Positions 7,192 through 9,869 of a stretch of 9,869 nucleotides of DNA are shown here, piece after piece. Below the pieces are notes generated by a model. It did no database searches, was not told the origin of the DNA, and saw only the letters and a list, made by a program, of their open reading frames with translations. Each line of letters opens with the position of its first letter. Position 1 is the first letter of the stretch. The DNA is from an uncultured bacterium. Lineage in GTDB: Bacteria; Desulfobacterota; Desulfobulbia; Desulfobulbales; Desulfobulbaceae. Position numbers and translations under genes: made by a program. The DNA lies in contig CAITZN010000054.1 of the NCBI GenBank assembly GCA_903896915.1, positions 1 through 9,869 on the forward strand, in the 5' to 3' direction.

Positions 7192-7638
7192 GTGAGATTT
7201 ATATATTTAGGCATAGCGATATTCCTTTCGGTGCAGATAATTGGCTCCCCATCGCATGCGAATGAGGCTCAGGCCGCCCTGACAGGGAGGACGACTGCCT
7301 ACCGGTATGAGATTCCGGAGAGCCTGACTCCTGAGGAAAAGTCCTGGTTTAAGACTTTTCAGGAAGGGAATGTATTGGCCATGGGCTGGCAGGAAATTAC
7401 CACGGAAATTCTGGCAAGGACATCGCCTGATAAGCGGCAGGAACAGCGGATTGCCCTGGAAAGCCTAGGTAGGAAAATTGGCATGGAGTGGTGCCGGCAA
7501 AACAGAGTCCGCAAGGTTAACACTTCCATGCTCCAGGAATGGGGTGGGGTGCTGAGAAAAACCGCCAAGAAAAACCCGCAGCAATTGGCCCAGGCCATTA
7601 CCTATATCAATCAGGAGCTTGACGCCGTTCTGGATTGA
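7192..7638 (+). CDS. Small exported protein of unknown function
   Basis: From the GTG at 7192 the product has 148 residues and begins with a clear Sec signal peptide: MR, hydrophobic core FIYLGIAIFLSVQIIG, then SPSHA with likely cleavage after Ala23. The mature part of about 125 residues is charged and mostly helical. It has one Cys (in MEWCRQ) that is not in a lipobox, so a soluble periplasmic protein is more likely than a lipoprotein. GGAG lies 5 nt before this GTG; another in-frame GTG at 7174 lacks a ribosome site and would spoil the signal peptide by adding six residues. I recognise no domain. Phrases such as ESLTPEEKSWFKTFQEG and MLQEWGGVLRKT may help homologue searches. It is convergent with xseA, with only 6 nt between the stops. 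Confidence 0.75.
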   Translation: MRFIYLGIAIFLSVQIIGSPSHANEAQAALTGRTTAYRYEIPESLTPEEKSWFKTFQEGNVLAMGWQEITTEILARTSPDKRQEQRIALESLGRKIGMEWCRQNRVRKVNTSMLQEWGGVLRKTAKKNPQQLAQAITYINQELDAVLD

Positions 7639-7644
7639 CTCTTC

Positions 7645-9003
7645 CTACGGCATCCTGCCGTTGGCTTCACCCTCTTCTTTCGCTTCAACACAGCACCGGA
7701 GTTCCCCCTGGTGCAGAATTACCTCTACCAACTCCCCGACTTTGACCTGAGATTCGGCGGTCACGATGCGTTTTTTTGCCCCGGTCGTGCGCACGATCGC
7801 ATAGCCCCTTGCTAGAGTCGCCAATGGGCTGACTGCATGGAGTACGCCTGCGGCACGGCTGCATTGCTCCTGTTTTGCCTGCAGGAGAGAACCAGCCGTC
7901 TGCACCAGTCTGGCGTGCAACCCCTTCAGCCTTTGTCTGTACAGGGTGAGGAGGTGGGCTGGATTTCTTTGTTCCAGCCGGAAGACAGTGTCGTCCAGCT
8001 GTTGTCGTTTTTCGGCAAGGATGGTTTTGATCGAAAGTTCCATGCTCAGGCTCATCTGGTCGACTTGGAGCATCAGCCTGTCGAGCGGGTGGGCTATGGT
8101 CTCCAGGTGATGTCGGGCCAGGAGCAGCCGTTGCCCGTAGCGATCGATCCGGGTCTGCATGGTTCGCCGGAGCCTGGCTCCACAGGTATCGACATTTTTT
8201 TGCAGGGAAACACTGTCCGGAACCAGCAGTTCTGCCGCTGCGCTGGGTGTGGGGGCCCGAAGGTCTGCGGCGAAATCGGCGATGGTGAAATCGATCTCGT
8301 GGCCAACGGCACTAACAACTGGTACTGACGATCCTCGGATAGCCCTGGCCAGTTGTTCATCGTTAAAGGCCCAGAGGTCCTCAATGGAGCCACCTCCCCG
8401 ACAGAGGACGATTGCGTCAGTCGCCAGCCCGGTATTGATATTGGCAAGTGCCTGAATCATGTCGGCTGCCGCTTGCTCCCCTTGGACCGCAACGGGGTAG
8501 ACCGCAATCCGGATCGACGGGAAGCGCCGGGTAGCGATTCGAATGAAATCGTGTACTGCGGCCCCCTGGGGTGAGGTGATCAGGGTGATGTGCCGGGGAA
8601 TGCGCGGCAGGCTGCGCTTGAGGTGCTCGTCGAAAAGGCCTTCGGCCGCGAGCCGGCTCTTTAATTGTGCAAAGGCCTGCTGCAGGGCGCCGACGCCATG
8701 GATGTCGATGGTGTCGACAATCAGCTGGTATTCGCCTCTCGGTTCGTAGACGGATATCCGTCCTCGGCAGACCACATGGGCGCCGTCTTTCGGTGTTTCT
8801 GTCAGGTAGCGCTGTTGTGTCTTGAAAAGGACGGCCTTGATCTGGGCATGCTGGTCCTTGAGGGTGAAGTAGAGGTGGCCGGAATAGGGTCGGTGCAGGT
8901 TGGAAAGCTCCCCGGTGACACTGACAAAGGGAAAACGGTTTTCGAGCAGGCTGCGGATGGAGCCATTGAGCTCGGAAACGGTCAGGGGCTGGCGGTTATC
9001 CAC
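7645..9003 (-). CDS. xseA: Exodeoxyribonuclease VII large subunit XseA
   Basis: XseA is the catalytic and DNA-binding subunit of exonuclease VII, which degrades single-stranded DNA from both ends into acid-soluble pieces. Counting from the GTG at 9003 (452 residues, close to the 456 of E. coli), an OB-fold follows LTVSELN (residues 7-13) and includes GELSNLHRPYSGHLYFTLKD. The catalytic domain carries ITSPQGAAVHDFI, CRGGGSIEDLWAFND and VVSAVGHEIDFTIADFAADL, then RAPTPSAAAE. A long coiled-coil region and the conserved C-terminal SPLATLARGYAIV complete it. The frame continues upstream to a GTG at 9150, which would add 49 residues containing three consecutive Lys from an 11-A run, with no family similarity and no ribosome site. 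I therefore prefer 9003, although its own ribosome site is weak. The small-subunit gene xseB is not adjacent. Confidence 0.93.
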   Translation of the reverse strand: MDNRQPLTVSELNGSIRSLLENRFPFVSVTGELSNLHRPYSGHLYFTLKDQHAQIKAVLFKTQQRYLTETPKDGAHVVCRGRISVYEPRGEYQLIVDTIDIHGVGALQQAFAQLKSRLAAEGLFDEHLKRSLPRIPRHITLITSPQGAAVHDFIRIATRRFPSIRIAVYPVAVQGEQAAADMIQALANINTGLATDAIVLCRGGGSIEDLWAFNDEQLARAIRGSSVPVVSAVGHEIDFTIADFAADLRAPTPSAAAELLVPDSVSLQKNVDTCGARLRRTMQTRIDRYGQRLLLARHHLETIAHPLDRLMLQVDQMSLSMELSIKTILAEKRQQLDDTVFRLEQRNPAHLLTLYRQRLKGLHARLVQTAGSLLQAKQEQCSRAAGVLHAVSPLATLARGYAIVRTTGAKKRIVTAESQVKVGELVEVILHQGELRCCVEAKEEGEANGRMP

Positions 9004-9398
9004 GGTGCAGAGCGATGCTCGGTCGAGGTTGCGGGGGAGGGTGAAGAGTGGTTCGTAGTTGCTGGGGCACGGCTTTTTGCATGGAAATCTTGATTGTCTG
9101 ATGCTTTTTTTTTTTGCCGGGTTATAATCGCAAGCTTCTGTGCCGAACACATCGGGCAGATATCCACTTACTGGAATGCTTTTTTACAGCCTTACCCAGG
9201 CAAGCGCAACGGTATTTATAGAATCATGGCCTTGTAGTGTTGCAGCCTGCTGTCTCTGAGGCGGTAGCCTGTTGGGCAAGAAAATGGCCGAAAATGAAGA
9301 GGCCACACTGGCTTCATGGCGTATTGCAATCACAAACATATTGAAAACCTACATAACTATTCATCTGAGTAGTTATTCGTAAAGGAGAGCGTGCTGTT
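9004..9398. other. Region between xseA and the YfgM-like gene (divergent leaders)
   Basis: It holds the upstream region of xseA on the minus strand and of the TPR protein on the plus strand. An 11-base T run (9105-9115) is followed at 9123-9128 by TATAAT on the plus strand (TATAAC on the minus strand). No well-spaced promoter pair stands out for either gene. If xseA really starts at 9150, bases 9004-9150 would be coding. Confidence 0.5.
9353..9376. repeat. Inverted repeat ATAACTA-N10-TAGTTAT in the 5' leader of the YfgM-like gene
   Basis: Seven-base perfect arms (9353-9359 and 9370-9376) flank TTCATCTGAG. The dyad ends 6 nt before the AGGAG (9383-9387) and could be an operator or an mRNA hairpin affecting initiation. 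There is no T tract, so it is not a terminator. Confidence 0.4.
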
Positions 9399-9869
9399 AT
9401 GGCAGAGCAAAGTGCTTTTGATCGGAAGAATATCCAATTGCAAACTCTGAGTCCTCCTATGGGATTGCTCGAGCAGTTCAACCTGCCTCCTGCCGCGATC
9501 TCCTATATACGGCGGAATCAACGTGCCATCTGGATGGCTGTGGCCGGGTGTGTGTTCCTCATTGTTGCGGTTTCTGCTTATACCTCGTATCTGCATTACC
9601 GGGCCGGCAAGGCCGCTTCTGCTCTTGACGTCGCGCTGGTCGCCAAACAGGACAGCAGGCAGATGCTGGAAAAGGTGGTGCAGGAGTATGGCTCAACTCC
9701 GTCCGGCTTATGGGCCAAAATCGAACTGGCGTTCCTTGACGAAAAAGAGGGGCAGCGTCCCAAGGCGATCACCCGTTTTGAAGAGATCAACGCCGGGCTT
9801 ACCGTGCAATCCTTACTCAAACCCCTTGTGATCGGAAAGCTCGCCGCACTTCATGAGGACGAGAAGCAA
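9399..9869 (+). CDS. YfgM-like membrane-anchored TPR protein, N-terminal part (3' end outside window)
   Basis: The frame starts with ATG at 9399 (MAEQSAFDRKN) and is open to the window end, giving 157 residues without a stop. Layout: a 42-residue cytoplasmic segment ending in ISYIRRNQR, one membrane helix (about 43-64, AIWMAVAGCVFLIVAVSAYT), then an outward domain of paired helices (from about 68) of the TPR_21 type. Phrases such as YGSTPSGLWAKIELAFLDEKE and KAITRFEEINAGL fit this. E. coli YfgM has the same order (short N-tail, one helix, periplasmic TPR-like domain) and is an ancillary subunit of SecYEG that cooperates with periplasmic chaperones; a similar role is inferred. The N-tail is longer than in YfgM. 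AGGAG lies 11 nt upstream, a rather long spacing. An inverted repeat precedes it. Confidence 0.75.
   Translation, partial: MAEQSAFDRKNIQLQTLSPPMGLLEQFNLPPAAISYIRRNQRAIWMAVAGCVFLIVAVSAYTSYLHYRAGKAASALDVALVAKQDSRQMLEKVVQEYGSTPSGLWAKIELAFLDEKEGQRPKAITRFEEINAGLTVQSLLKPLVIGKLAALHEDEKQ

Noticed and set aside
7837..9093. Several plus-strand ORFs opposite xseA
   Set aside because: XseA motifs cover the whole minus-strand frame, and the plus-strand products have no signature or start signals.
8982..9167. 61-codon minus-strand ORF overlapping the putative XseA extension in another frame
   Set aside because: It runs into the XseA coding region, has only a GTG start and no ribosome site, and its composition (Ser/Pro/Thr-rich) looks like out-of-frame reading.
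9284..9382. Possible 32-codon plus-strand ORF (MAENEEATLASW...) in the leader of the YfgM-like gene
   Set aside because: There is no ribosome site, and nothing distinguishes it from chance in this gap.

Overview
This 9.87 kb window looks like chromosomal core sequence from a Gram-negative-type bacterium, most likely a Desulfobacterota (Desulfobulbales-like) sulfate reducer. The assignment rests on the character of the proteins (GlmM, CdaA, YbbR, the PGPGW protein, the DUF89-like protein) and moderate GC. It is inference, because no rRNA or other marker gene is present. I see no mobile element, CRISPR array, tRNA or rRNA.

Layout. (1) 1-545, plus: the 3' end of a class I/II PLP-dependent aminotransferase, closed by a strong intrinsic terminator at 583-622. 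(2) 727-3728, minus: a three-gene cluster transcribed right to left, cdaA (diadenylate cyclase) - ybbR/cdaR-like - glmM. This is the classic c-di-AMP synthesis/regulation and cell-wall precursor module. The cdaA and ybbR frames overlap by 17 nt. (3) 3888-4888, plus, divergent from cdaA: a small nitroreductase whose stop overlaps the start of a PGPGW-type membrane protein. (4) 4889-5231: an AT-richer gap with no recognised gene. (5) 5232-6980, plus: a 582-residue cytosolic protein that resembles the DUF89/ARMT1-like fold but appears to have lost its metal-ligand residues. (6) 7192-7638, plus: a small exported protein of unknown function behind a good promoter candidate. (7) 7645-9003 (possibly to 9150), minus: xseA, exonuclease VII large subunit, convergent with the previous gene at a 6-nt gap. 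(8) 9399-end, plus: the start of a membrane-anchored YfgM-like TPR protein, cut by the window edge.

Main anomaly: the glmM reading frame is intact but only 398 codons long. Compared with the roughly 445-450 residue family, it lacks about 51 residues of domain 1. The missing block runs from the end of the first helix to just before the catalytic-serine loop and includes the GxDTR loop. Everything else (ASHNP, DGDGDR, GEQSGH, RASGTEP) is present. It is either an in-frame deletion in the genome or an assembly/consensus error. If real, it hits an enzyme normally essential for UDP-GlcNAc supply and a known partner of CdaA.

The second candidate for new biology is the DUF89-like protein. Its fold landmarks are kept, but the expected Asp/Asn/Asp metal ligands read as Gly/Arg/Arg, and its C-terminal part of about 150-190 residues matches nothing I recognise.
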